From Prevotellaceae bacterium (GTDB lineage Bacteria > Bacteroidota > Bacteroidia > Bacteroidales > Bacteroidaceae), in contig JAISIN010000100.1 of assembly GCA_031262085.1 (NCBI GenBank), forward strand, positions 1-37,298: a DNA stretch of 37,298 nucleotides. Direction: 5' to 3'. Below the pieces are notes generated by a model, which was not told the DNA's origin, made no database searches, and saw nothing but the letters and a program-made list of their open reading frames with translations. Shown here in pieces: positions 1 through 8,326 of the stretch; positions within the stretch are counted from its first letter, which is position 1; every line of letters starts with the position of its first letter. Both the position numbers and the translations under genes were made by a program.

Positions 1-774
1 TGGCTGCCCTTCGGTGGCTTCCCATATCAGCGGGAAGCAGGCTTCGTCGAACACCTGCCCCGTAGCCTCTGTATGCTGCATGTACAGCTCGTGAATCTCC
101 TCCCGGGTGAAGTTGCCCAGTCGGAGCGACGCGGCTTTGATATTAAACGCCGATCCGCCGGTGATAATCTCCTGATTGGATTGCACGATGCGGTAGTCGC
201 GCACGTCGCGCACGCCGCAGAGAATGACGGATTGAGGAAACGATTCGGGGCGACTTTCATAGCCGCTACGTATCTGGCGCAGTACACTCACGAGCGAATC
301 ACCCACGAGTGCATCTATCTCGTCGATGAAGAGCACCAGCGGGCGGTCGAGTGCCAGACTCAGACGCGACAGATAGCCGGATAGCATAGCACTGGCAGGT
401 ATTTGGGCAAAAGCCTCTTCCCGAATGCGATTAGGCAATTCCGATCCGATAATCAGGCTCAGTTTGTCGCACAGGGTGCTCACTACACCCGGTATGACTT
501 CTTTTACGTCGTTGCGCATGCTCTGTCCGCCCTCGACATTGATATATACGGCATAGTAGCGTCCCTGCCGGTTCAGGTAGTCGCGCAACGCCAGCATACA
601 CGAGGTCTTGCCCGTCTGCCGCGGGGCGTGGAGCACGAAGTACTTTCGAGAGTCAATCAGTGAGAGTATCTCGGGGAGATTGAAGCGCGTTAACGGGTCT
701 ACACAGTAGTGTATCTCGGGTTGGATGGGACCCGCCGTATTGAAGAATTTGGGGGGAAGAATGGGTGTCGCCAT
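1..774 (-). CDS. AAA-type P-loop ATPase, partial (C-terminus beyond left edge)
   Basis: The minus-strand frame is open from an ATG at 774 to the left edge, giving 258 residues and no stop, so the C-terminal part is missing. A Walker A motif (APRQTGKTS, residues 50-58) follows an N-terminal segment with an HYCVDP motif (22-27). A Walker B (LVLFIDEID, 146-154) is followed by a sensor-like segment (CGVRDVRDYR, 186-195). This resembles the AAA-like ATPases that are common and multicopy in Bacteroidales, whose role is unknown; some related families carry a C-terminal nuclease-like domain, which cannot be checked here. It has its own promoter-like box at 801-808 and lies 78 bases after the FtsX-type permease on the same strand. 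The ATPase fold is secure; the biological function is not. Confidence 0.85.
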   Translation of the reverse strand, partial: MATPILPPKFFNTAGPIQPEIHYCVDPLTRFNLPEILSLIDSRKYFVLHAPRQTGKTSCMLALRDYLNRQGRYYAVYINVEGGQSMRNDVKEVIPGVVSTLCDKLSLIIGSELPNRIREEAFAQIPASAMLSGYLSRLSLALDRPLVLFIDEIDALVGDSLVSVLRQIRSGYESRPESFPQSVILCGVRDVRDYRIVQSNQEIITGGSAFNIKAASLRLGNFTREEIHELYMQHTEATGQVFDEACFPLIWEATEGQP

Positions 775-782
775 TTTGTTCA

Positions 783-838
783 CTATGAAAGATTTCGGGG
801 CAAAGATAAGATTTATACCTTAATAAAACCTTTCATAG
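783..838. repeat. 9-bp inverted repeat around the ATPase promoter
   Basis: CTATGAAAG at 783-791 and its exact reverse complement CTTTCATAG at 830-838 bracket the -7 box at 801-808. The 38-base spacing argues against a compact terminator. It could be a divided operator or a weak transcript foldback downstream of the permease; nothing else supports a function. Confidence 0.4.
801..808 (-). promoter_or_regulatory. -7 box for the partial AAA ATPase gene
   Basis: On the minus strand this reads TATCTTTG, matching the Bacteroidetes -7 consensus TAnnTTTG. It lies 26 bases before the ATG at 774. No clear TTTG -33 element is present at the usual distance of about 19 bases. Confidence 0.5.
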
Positions 839-852
839 CAAACAAATCATCG

Positions 853-3192
853 TTATTCGCTCTTGATGCTTTTCACCGGCGTTTCGCCAGCGATACGCCA
901 GGCACGAACAATCACGCACACCACGATGAGCAGCAGCACCGTCACCGCCACGACGGCAAACCATACGGGCGAGAGCGGGGGATTGTCTGCGGCGAACTGA
1001 TCCATCCAGATGCCCGACAGGTACCAAGCACCCACGGCTCCTATCGCCACGGCACCCAGCGCCACCTTGACGATGTCTATGCTGAGCAGGCGCAGGATGG
1101 CGGGCGCCTCGGCGCCGTTGACCTTACGGATGGCAATCTCCTTGCTGCGGCGGGCGGTCTCGTCGTTGACGTAGCCGATGAGTCCCATCAACACGATGAG
1201 CAGGATGCAGGCGGAGGTTGTCCACACGGTGTTGCGGAAGCGGTAGACGTCGCTGTAATAGTCGGTGCGTATGCTGTCGTAGCTCCTGAACTCTAACGCC
1301 GCTTGCGGATAGCTCTCCTTGACAAACTCGTTCAGGCGGCGCAGGTTGTCGTCGGCAGGCTCTTTGAGCCGCACTTGAAAGGCACCGTTCATCCGGCTGT
1401 CGTCGGAACGAATGAATGCCGTGCAGGCTTGGTCGGCGAAGAATCCCATGTTGCGTATATCCTCCACCACACCTACCACGGTGGGGGCGGCATCGATTCC
1501 GAGGTAGTCGTACATATCCGGCGATAAGCCCGGCAGTGGCTGCCCCAGCGCATGGTCGCCCCACTTGAGTACCTCCGCCGTCTTGCGTCCCACCAGTGCT
1601 TCGCCGCTGCGTTGCGGGAAGTGTCCCGCTACGAGCCGCATCCCTACCATCTGCGGAAGCTCTCCGGTGAAGGTTTGCCAATGCAGATAGTTGATGATGG
1701 TGTGCTGCGTGTCGTAGAGCGGATAGGTGTTGTAGTTCGACAACAGCGGTATGATTTCGCGCTCCGCCGCCTCTACGTAGGGCTGCCGACGGATGGCTTG
1801 GGTGATGTCGGCGGCATTGGCAGCAAATTCGCTGCCCGTTGCCAGTCGCTCGAGATCGAACCCGATGTCGCGCTTCATCAGGCTGTGATACTGATAGATG
1901 GTGGTGGTCAACATGCCCAGTATGAACGTCACCCCGATGAACTGAACAAAGAGCAACCCGCGCTTCCACGACCGCTTGTTATCGGTGTAGCGGCGGAAGA
2001 TCTGCGTGACGGGGATGCGGGCAAACATCCGTCCGGGCAATACGCCGGCAATGAAGAAGAGCAGCCCCACCGTCAGTGCCGGCACCCACAGATTTGCCCA
2101 CGTAAACAGCTCCGAGAGCTTCACGCCCAGCATCTCCTCTATCGGCTCCTGCAAGAGGTGCATCAGTAGCAGCGTGGCAAGCAGGGAGGCAAGCACCAGC
2201 AGTGCCGTCTCCCACATGAACATGCCCAGGATGTGGCGGCTGTCGGCACCGAAGCATTTGTTGACGCCCACCGCTTTTGCCCGCCGCCCGAAAGAGGCTA
2301 TGGCTGCCAGGACGTAGTTCATGATGGCGACGAAGAAGATGGAGAAGCCCAACACGCCGAGTATCCACAGCCGTTGCACCGTGCCGGAATAGCTCAGGTG
2401 GAGCTTACGTATCGGCAACACGCTATACTCGACCTGTTGGTTATCGCCAAACCGGGTGTTGGTGAAGCTCTCCACCACTTTCTGCACACGGGCATTCATC
2501 TGTTCGAGGTCCTCGGCGCGATGCAGCCGGAAGAGCACATAATAGATGTCGTTCGATGTCCATGTGCCGGCTCCGTACACTCGGTTGAACGCAGCGAGCG
2601 GCATCAGCATGTTGTGATAGTACGCCGTACTGCCGGGCAGGTCGCGATAGATGCCGCGCACGGTCACGTCCCAGCGTTTGTCGAACGAGAGCACTTTGCC
2701 TATCGCCTCTTCGTCGCCGAAGAGTTCGCGGGCTTTGCGCTCCGAGAGGAAGAGGGTGTAAGGTGAGGCAAGGTCGTGGAGATTGCCGCGCACCACCTCC
2801 ATCCCGATGGTTTGGATGTAGTTGGTATCGACAAACATCACCTCCGTATCGCTCAGCTTCTTATCCCCCAGATACATCGCGGGCTTGAGCATGTTGGCAG
2901 AGGCACTGGCACTCTCTATCAAGTCGGGCATCGCTGCCCATAGGTCGGTGGCGGCAGGAAGGGCTACGTCATTGTCGTAGCTCTTGCGGGGCACGCCGTC
3001 AGTCACCATACGGGAACGCAGCAGTACCACGCGGTCGGGATCTTTGTAGCACTGCTCGTAGCTGAACTCGTATGCGATCTGCGAGAAGAGCAGCACGCCG
3101 ATGAGCAAGCCCAGCGTAAGCGACACCAATCGAATCATGTTCGAGCTGCGCCCGCGCAACAGGGTTTGGAGGGTGTAGTAGAGTTGTCTCAT
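853..3192 (-). CDS. ABC transporter permease, FtsX/MacB type with two FtsX domains
   Basis: 779 residues. A membrane helix at about 21-41 is followed by a large periplasmic MacB_PCD-like domain. Then come four helices (about 277-299, 325-347, 370-390, 408-432), a second periplasmic domain and three C-terminal helices (about 668-688, 715-735, 752-775). This is the double-FtsX architecture of Bacteroidetes permeases in the MacB/LolCE superfamily, which move substrates outward or drive periplasmic work by mechanotransmission. The segment RRSKEIAIRKVNGA (about 698-711) is the conserved cytoplasmic stretch before an FtsX helix. The ATG overlaps the stop of the upstream ATPase gene by four bases (ATGA, 3189-3192), so the two are very likely translationally coupled. 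Substrate cannot be predicted: no adaptor or outer-membrane partner is adjacent. Confidence 0.93.
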   Translation of the reverse strand: MRQLYYTLQTLLRGRSSNMIRLVSLTLGLLIGVLLFSQIAYEFSYEQCYKDPDRVVLLRSRMVTDGVPRKSYDNDVALPAATDLWAAMPDLIESASASANMLKPAMYLGDKKLSDTEVMFVDTNYIQTIGMEVVRGNLHDLASPYTLFLSERKARELFGDEEAIGKVLSFDKRWDVTVRGIYRDLPGSTAYYHNMLMPLAAFNRVYGAGTWTSNDIYYVLFRLHRAEDLEQMNARVQKVVESFTNTRFGDNQQVEYSVLPIRKLHLSYSGTVQRLWILGVLGFSIFFVAIMNYVLAAIASFGRRAKAVGVNKCFGADSRHILGMFMWETALLVLASLLATLLLMHLLQEPIEEMLGVKLSELFTWANLWVPALTVGLLFFIAGVLPGRMFARIPVTQIFRRYTDNKRSWKRGLLFVQFIGVTFILGMLTTTIYQYHSLMKRDIGFDLERLATGSEFAANAADITQAIRRQPYVEAAEREIIPLLSNYNTYPLYDTQHTIINYLHWQTFTGELPQMVGMRLVAGHFPQRSGEALVGRKTAEVLKWGDHALGQPLPGLSPDMYDYLGIDAAPTVVGVVEDIRNMGFFADQACTAFIRSDDSRMNGAFQVRLKEPADDNLRRLNEFVKESYPQAALEFRSYDSIRTDYYSDVYRFRNTVWTTSACILLIVLMGLIGYVNDETARRSKEIAIRKVNGAEAPAILRLLSIDIVKVALGAVAIGAVGAWYLSGIWMDQFAADNPPLSPVWFAVVAVTVLLLIVVCVIVRAWRIAGETPVKSIKSE

Positions 3193-3866
3193 GATCTCAC
3201 ATTGTTTGCCACAATGTTTCCGTCGAACAAGTGTACCGTGCGATGGGCGAAGCCGGCATCGTGTTGCGAGTGGGTGACCATGATGATGGTGGTTCCCTCC
3301 TTGTTGAGTTCGGTGAGCAGGTTCATGACCTCCAGTCCGTTTTTGGAATCGAGGTTACCGGTCGGTTCGTCGGCGAGGATGAGTTTGGGGTTGGTCACTA
3401 CGGCGCGGGCGATGGCCACGCGTTGTTGTTGTCCGCCCGAGAGCTGTTGGGGGAAGTGCCCCGCGCGGTGGCTGATGTTCATCCGTTCGAGCATGGCGGT
3501 GACCATGCGTTTGCGCTCTGTGGCTTTGACGCCGAGGTAGGTCAAGGGGAGTTCGACGTTCTCGTAGACATTGAGTTCGTCTATCAGGTTGAAGCTCTGG
3601 AACACAAAGCCCAGCTTGCCTTTGCGCACACGGGTACGCTCTTTCTCTCTGAGGGTGGCAACCTCTTTCCCCAGCAGGCGGTAGGAGCCTTCGGTGGGGT
3701 TGTCGAGCAGCCCGAGGATGTTCAGCAGGGTCGATTTGCCGCAGCCCGAGGGTCCCATCACGGCTACAAACTCTCCCTCTTTCACTTCGAGGGTGACGTG
3801 GTCTAACGCTACCGTCTCCACTTCGGAGGTACGGAATACTTTGCTGATGTCGGTGATTTCAATCAT
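3189..3866 (-). CDS. ABC transporter ATP-binding protein (LolD/MacB family)
   Basis: 225 residues from the ATG at 3866, which begins MIEITDISKVF. The frame stays open to 3923, but the extra 19 residues are not family-like. Walker A is GPSGCGKST, the signature is LSGGQQQR and Walker B is LILADEPTGNLDS, exactly the LolD/MacB/SalX pattern. The length is normal for this family. It energises the permease encoded immediately downstream, with which it shares a four-base stop/start overlap. The AT-rich leader without Shine-Dalgarno is normal for this phylum. I found no convincing -7 box in the 218-base gap to the divergent LysM gene. The substrate is unknown: lipoprotein, lipid, peptide or drug export and cell-division-type signalling all fit the family. 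Confidence 0.93.
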   Translation of the reverse strand: MIEITDISKVFRTSEVETVALDHVTLEVKEGEFVAVMGPSGCGKSTLLNILGLLDNPTEGSYRLLGKEVATLREKERTRVRKGKLGFVFQSFNLIDELNVYENVELPLTYLGVKATERKRMVTAMLERMNISHRAGHFPQQLSGGQQQRVAIARAVVTNPKLILADEPTGNLDSKNGLEVMNLLTELNKEGTTIIMVTHSQHDAGFAHRTVHLFDGNIVANNVRS

Positions 3867-4044
3867 ATCGTTGTTTTTTAATGGAATTACGTATGACTCT
3901 CTACTATGCACAAGGCGTGCCAAACGCGCAATCTATTGATATACAAACAGATTATACAAACACCTACTGTTCATTATCGAACACCTCTGCACGTTTTCGG
4001 ACAGATAGATTTGCGAAAACGTTATGTATATCAAATAATTCATG

Positions 4045-4052
4045 TACTTTTG
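4045..4052 (+). promoter_or_regulatory. -7 box for the LysM/PorT operon
   Basis: TACTTTTG matches TAnnTTTG and lies 32 bases before the ATG at 4085. A TTTG occurs at 4010-4013, but its 31-base spacing is too long for a standard -33 element. Confidence 0.5.
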
Positions 4053-4084
4053 CCGCAACATTTACGAACGAGCATAATCTTCCG

Positions 4085-5842
4085 ATGAGAATTATACAAC
4101 GAATCACTTGCCCGATGCTGCTTTTGCTGGCTTTCGTGTCGGCAGCCATTGCGCAGGAAAATGAAACATTCTTCCTGCATACGGTAGAAAAAGGGCAAAC
4201 CCTCTACTCCATTTCCAGTATGTATGGTGTGAGCCAAAACGACATTATCGCCCTCAACCCCGGCAGCGATGAAAAGATATACGTAGGCAGAACACTAAAG
4301 ATTCCCCTGTCAAAGGCAGGCTCTCGCAAAGAGACCTTCCATACCATTGTGCAAGGCGAAACGCTCTATCGCCTCACGAAGCAATATGGCGTATCAGCCA
4401 AAGAGATTTGCGATGCCAATCCGGGATTGAGCGCCGATAACTTCCGCATCGGCGAAGTGATTCGTATCCCTGCCGCCCGGTCTGTTCAACAGCCCGATAC
4501 GGTGCCGTCGCCGGTGATTCAAGCGCCCGTGGTGCCGCGTTGCCGCGACATGCACAAGATCAAACGGAAAGAGACAATATACAGCATCAGCCGCAAGTAT
4601 GGCATCAGCGAAGCCGAACTCATCGCTGCCAACCCCGAGTTGAAAGGCGGACAAAAGATTAAGAAAGGCGAGTATCTCTGCATCCCCTATCCGGCGACGA
4701 AGGCCGCCCCCCCTCCCCTGCCCCCCAGCAACTATCAGCTCTTCGAAGAAAACAAGAAGGAACCCCGGCGCATCAACACCGTGCGGGCAGCTATTATTCT
4801 CCCCTTTCTGGAAAGCAGAAACGAGACCTCGGCGCGTATGGTAGAATACTATGAAGGCTTTCTGATGGCTGTCGACAGCCTGAAACGCAGAGGAACCTCT
4901 ATCGACTTATACACTTACAACTCCGGATCGGAAAGCAGCTCCCTGAAAAACATCCTTGCCAAAGAGGAGCTGAAGCGAATGGACATCATCTTCGGACCCC
5001 TGCACCCGTCGCACATCGCGCCGCTTGCCGAATTTGCCGATAAGAACCAGATACGGCTCGTCATTCCGTTTACCTCGAAAGACAATACGGTATTCCACAA
5101 CCCCTCCATCTTCCAGATCAACACCCCGCAGTCTTATCTATACTCGGAAGTGTACGAGCACTTTGTGCGCGAGTTCCCCAATGGGAACATCGTCTTCATG
5201 GCATCGTCGGGCGCCGACAACGACGAGAAAGCAGAGTTTATCAACGGGTTGAAAGAGGCATTGCGCAACCGTGCCATTCCCATGACCACCGTGTCGGAAG
5301 ATGCTACCCCCGAAGAGTTGAAGACAACGCTCCGCAACGACCGTGAGAACATATTCATCCCCACCTCGGGCAGCAACGCCATCCTGATCAAGGTCATTCC
5401 ACAGTTGACGCTACTGGCACGCGAACTGCCGGAAACCTCCATCCGCCTGTTTGGCTACCCCGAGTGGCAGACCTATACCAAAGACCATTTGGACGCCTTC
5501 TTTGAGCTGGATGCCTACTTCTACTCCTCATTCTACACCAACAACCTGTTGCCGGCGGCCATCAACTTCATACATAACTATCGCCGCTGGTACTCCAAAA
5601 TGATGGACGAACGCTACCCCCGATACGGCATGCTGGGATTCGATACGGGCTACTTCTTCCTGAGCGGATTGTCGCGCTACGGCTCGACATTCGAAGAGAA
5701 GATGGGCGACATGAATCTGGTATCCATCCAGACCGGTTTTAAATTTGAACGGGTGAATAACTTTGGCGGATTCATTAACCGTAAAGTGTTCTTCGTGCAC
5801 TTCACGAAAGGCTACGAAGTCATGAAGTTAGATTTTGATTGA
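4085..5842 (+). CDS. LysM-repeat protein fused to a periplasmic-binding-protein-like domain
   Basis: 585 residues from the ATG at 4085. That start gives a clean signal peptide (residues 1-23, cleavage after AIA); the frame continues upstream to 3881 but with no leader-like sequence. Three LysM domains follow: about 30-74 (VEKGQTLYSIS), 84-129 (VQGETLYRLTK) and 156-202 (KRKETIYSISR), all with the N-P turn. A proline-rich linker (about 203-217) leads to a type I periplasmic-binding fold (about 232-570; RAAIILPFLES, IIFGPLHPSHIAPLAEFA). LysM binds peptidoglycan glycan chains, so the binding-fold domain should be tethered to the cell wall. No ABC permease is nearby, so transport is doubtful; a regulatory role like the binding-fold domain of LpoA is possible. 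The PorT-like gene begins four bases after the stop. Confidence 0.9.
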   Translation: MRIIQRITCPMLLLLAFVSAAIAQENETFFLHTVEKGQTLYSISSMYGVSQNDIIALNPGSDEKIYVGRTLKIPLSKAGSRKETFHTIVQGETLYRLTKQYGVSAKEICDANPGLSADNFRIGEVIRIPAARSVQQPDTVPSPVIQAPVVPRCRDMHKIKRKETIYSISRKYGISEAELIAANPELKGGQKIKKGEYLCIPYPATKAAPPPLPPSNYQLFEENKKEPRRINTVRAAIILPFLESRNETSARMVEYYEGFLMAVDSLKRRGTSIDLYTYNSGSESSSLKNILAKEELKRMDIIFGPLHPSHIAPLAEFADKNQIRLVIPFTSKDNTVFHNPSIFQINTPQSYLYSEVYEHFVREFPNGNIVFMASSGADNDEKAEFINGLKEALRNRAIPMTTVSEDATPEELKTTLRNDRENIFIPTSGSNAILIKVIPQLTLLARELPETSIRLFGYPEWQTYTKDHLDAFFELDAYFYSSFYTNNLLPAAINFIHNYRRWYSKMMDERYPRYGMLGFDTGYFFLSGLSRYGSTFEEKMGDMNLVSIQTGFKFERVNNFGGFINRKVFFVHFTKGYEVMKLDFD

Positions 5843-5846
5843 GCGT

Positions 5847-6515
5847 ATGAAAGCAAGATTCGTTATAACCGCCCTGTGCATGCTCTTTGCCATCGGCGTA
5901 CAGGCACAAGTGGGCGAACTGCGTCACAACTTCGCCGTGGGTGTGAATGGTGGGATGAACTTCAACACCGTCAGCTTCTCTCCCTCCATGCGCCAGCACG
6001 ATAAGCAAGGCATCCATGCAGGGCTTACCCTTCGCTACATCTCCGAGAAATATTTCGCCATGATCTGTGGCGTACAGATAGAAGTAAACTACTCGCAACA
6101 CGGCTGGAGCGAGTTCTACGAAGATTATCCTACATTGAAGTACGAGCGCACCATGAATTATGTCGAGATGCCTTTTCTGGCACATCTGGCTTTCGGCAAG
6201 AAGTTTCAATTCTTCTTCAATCTGGGTCCGCAGGTAGGCTTCTTTGTGGGCGAAAGCTCGAAGCTGGGTGGCGACTGGAGCGATATAACCACTCCGCAGC
6301 AACACGACATGAAAGTAGAAAATAAGTTCGACTACGGCATCACCGGCGGTGCAGGCGTCGAGTGGCGCACCGGTATCGGTAACTTCCTGTTGGAGGGTCG
6401 CTACTATTACGCCCTCTCCGACTTCTTCAACAGTACAAAGAAAGATTACTTTGCCCGTTCGGCGCATACCGCCATCGTGGCAAAAGTAACCTATCTCTTT
6501 GATCTTACGAAGTAA
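5847..6515 (+). CDS. PorT-family outer-membrane beta-barrel protein
   Basis: 222 residues from the ATG at 5847; a TTG at 5835 inside the preceding gene is a weaker alternative. Residues 1-21 form a signal peptide ending VQAQ. The rest alternates polar and aromatic residues in short amphipathic strands separated by turns, ending in a strand near VAKVTYLFDLTK, as expected for an eight-stranded outer-membrane barrel of the OMP_b-brl_2/PorT family. In Porphyromonas gingivalis PorT is required for type IX secretion, but homologues also occur in relatives lacking that system, so secretion should not be assumed. It is co-transcribed with the LysM/binding-fold gene (four-base gap), suggesting a physical or functional link between wall and outer membrane. 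Confidence 0.85.
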   Translation: MKARFVITALCMLFAIGVQAQVGELRHNFAVGVNGGMNFNTVSFSPSMRQHDKQGIHAGLTLRYISEKYFAMICGVQIEVNYSQHGWSEFYEDYPTLKYERTMNYVEMPFLAHLAFGKKFQFFFNLGPQVGFFVGESSKLGGDWSDITTPQQHDMKVENKFDYGITGGAGVEWRTGIGNFLLEGRYYYALSDFFNSTKKDYFARSAHTAIVAKVTYLFDLTK

Positions 6516-6541
6516 CCGCTTGATGAAGAAGCAACGGCGCG

Positions 6542-8233
6542 CTACATCAGCTTCCGGTATTTCACACGTTTAGGCTCTTCCCGTCCCAATCGTTTCAGCT
6601 TGTTCTCTTCATATTCAGAGTACGAGCCTTCAAAGTAGAACACATTCGAATCGCCTTCAAACGCCAAAATGTGCGTGCATATACGGTCGAGGAACCAACG
6701 GTCGTGACTGATTACCACGGCACATCCGGCAAAGTCTTCGAGACCCTCTTCGAGCGCCCGCAACGTATTCACATCAATATCGTTGGTCGGTTCGTCGAGC
6801 AGCAACACATTGCCCTCCTCCTTCAGTGCCAGCGCCAGATGCAACCGGTTGCGTTCGCCTCCCGAGAGCACGCCGCACAACTTCTCCTGATCGCCTCCCG
6901 AGAAGTTGAAGCGCGACAGATAGGCGCGTGCATTGAGGTCGCGTCCGCCCATACGGATGAGTTCATTGCCGCCCGAAATGACTTGATAAACGCTCTTGGC
7001 AGGGTCGATGTCGCTGTGTTGCTGGTCTATATATGCCGGTTTCACCGTTTCACCGACTTCAAATGTTCCGCTGTCGACACGCTCCAACCCCATGATAAGC
7101 CGGAACAGGGTGGTCTTACCGGCACCGTTCGGACCAATAACCCCTACAATGCCATTGGGCGGCAACACGAAGTTGAGGTCGTCGAAGAGCAGCTTGTCAC
7201 CATAAGCTTTGGCTACATGCCGTGCCTCTATCACCTTATTGCCCAATCGCGGACCGTTGGGTATAAATATCTCCAACTTCTCCTCCTTCTCCTTGACATC
7301 TTCGTTTAAGAGCTTGTCATACGAGTTCAGACGGGCTTTCCCTTTGGCATGTCGGGCTTTGGGAGCCATACGTACCCACTCCAGCTCGCGTTCCAGCGTT
7401 TTGCGCCGTTTGCTCACGCTCTTCTCTTCCTGTGCCATGCGGCGGCTTTTCTGTTCCAGCCAACTGCTATAATTGCCTTTCCATGGAATGCCTTCACCGC
7501 GGTCAAGTTCCAGAATCCATCCGGCTACATGGTCGAGGAAGTAGCGGTCGTGCGTCACGGCAATCACCGTGCCTTCATATTGCTGTAAGTGCTGCTCCAA
7601 CCAATCGATCGATTCGGTATCCAGATGGTTGGTCGGTTCGTCGAGCAATAAGATGTCGGGCTTTTGCAGCAACAAGCGGCACAGTGCTACCCGTCGCCGC
7701 TCACCGCCCGACAGGTGCTTCACCGATTCTTCTTCGGGCGGACAGCGCAGGGCATCCATCGCCCGCTCCAGCTTGCTGTCGAGACTCCATGCGTCGGTGG
7801 CATCAATCATGTCTTGCAGCTCTGCCTGTCGGGTAAAGAGTTTGTCCATCCGATCACCGTCTTCGTAGTATTCGGGCAAGCCGAACTTTTGATTGATCTC
7901 TTCATACTCGTTCAGCATGTCAACAATGGGTTGCACACCCTCCATCACCACCTCTTTAACCGTTTTGGTCGGGTCGAGATAGGGTTCTTGTGCCAGATAG
8001 CCCACACTGTATCCGGGTGCGAAGACCACCTCTCCCTGATACGATTTGTCGAGACCGGCAATGATTTTCAGCAGTGTCGATTTACCCGATCCGTTCAAGC
8101 CGATGATGCCGATTTTCGCACCATAAAAGAACGAGAGGTAGATGTTTTTGAGTACTTGTTTATTGTTTTGGGGGATGATTTTGTTCAATCCCACCATCGA
8201 AAAGATAACTTTCTTGTCGTCAACTGTTGCCAT
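6542..8233 (-). CDS. ettA: ABC-F protein, energy-dependent translational throttle EttA-like
   Basis: 563 residues, close to the usual EttA length of about 555. There are two ABC modules and no membrane segments. Module 1 has Walker A GLNGSGKST, signature LSGGERRR and Walker B LLLDEPTNHLD. Module 2 has GPNGAGKTT, LSGGERNR and VLLLDEPTNDID. They are joined by a charged linker (about 255-320) that contacts the P-site tRNA acceptor stem in this family. EttA binds the ribosomal E site and gates entry into elongation according to ADP/ATP ratio. Monocistronic, with its own strong promoter at 8263-8293. It converges on the PorT-like gene with 26 bases between the stops and no visible terminator. The subfamily call rests on overall sequence; another ABC-F class is less likely. 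Confidence 0.93.
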   Translation of the reverse strand: MATVDDKKVIFSMVGLNKIIPQNNKQVLKNIYLSFFYGAKIGIIGLNGSGKSTLLKIIAGLDKSYQGEVVFAPGYSVGYLAQEPYLDPTKTVKEVVMEGVQPIVDMLNEYEEINQKFGLPEYYEDGDRMDKLFTRQAELQDMIDATDAWSLDSKLERAMDALRCPPEEESVKHLSGGERRRVALCRLLLQKPDILLLDEPTNHLDTESIDWLEQHLQQYEGTVIAVTHDRYFLDHVAGWILELDRGEGIPWKGNYSSWLEQKSRRMAQEEKSVSKRRKTLERELEWVRMAPKARHAKGKARLNSYDKLLNEDVKEKEEKLEIFIPNGPRLGNKVIEARHVAKAYGDKLLFDDLNFVLPPNGIVGVIGPNGAGKTTLFRLIMGLERVDSGTFEVGETVKPAYIDQQHSDIDPAKSVYQVISGGNELIRMGGRDLNARAYLSRFNFSGGDQEKLCGVLSGGERNRLHLALALKEEGNVLLLDEPTNDIDVNTLRALEEGLEDFAGCAVVISHDRWFLDRICTHILAFEGDSNVFYFEGSYSEYEENKLKRLGREEPKRVKYRKLM

Positions 8234-8262
8234 ATAAGGTTATTTACGTGATTTTGAGGGAA

Positions 8263-8293
8263 CAAAAGTACGCTGATTTATGATATATACAAA
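8263..8293 (-). promoter_or_regulatory. Complete Bacteroidetes promoter (-33 and -7) for ettA
   Basis: On the minus strand TTTG (8290-8293) is separated by exactly 19 bases from TACTTTTG (8263-8270), matching the TTTG-N19-TAnnTTTG consensus for the housekeeping sigma factor of this phylum. It lies 29 bases before the ettA ATG. This is the best promoter in the window. Confidence 0.75.
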
Positions 8294-8326
8294 GCAAACA
8301 GTCACTTTTACCCTCACAATCTTTCG

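Noticed and set aside
3881..4084. N-terminal extension of the LysM protein
   Set aside because: The extra 68 residues are not leader-like, and the signal peptide plus -7 box at 4045 place the start at 4085.
3906..4088. 60-codon open frame between the ABC exporter and the LysM gene
   Set aside because: It spans the LysM promoter box and start, and its product has no membrane, signal or domain pattern.
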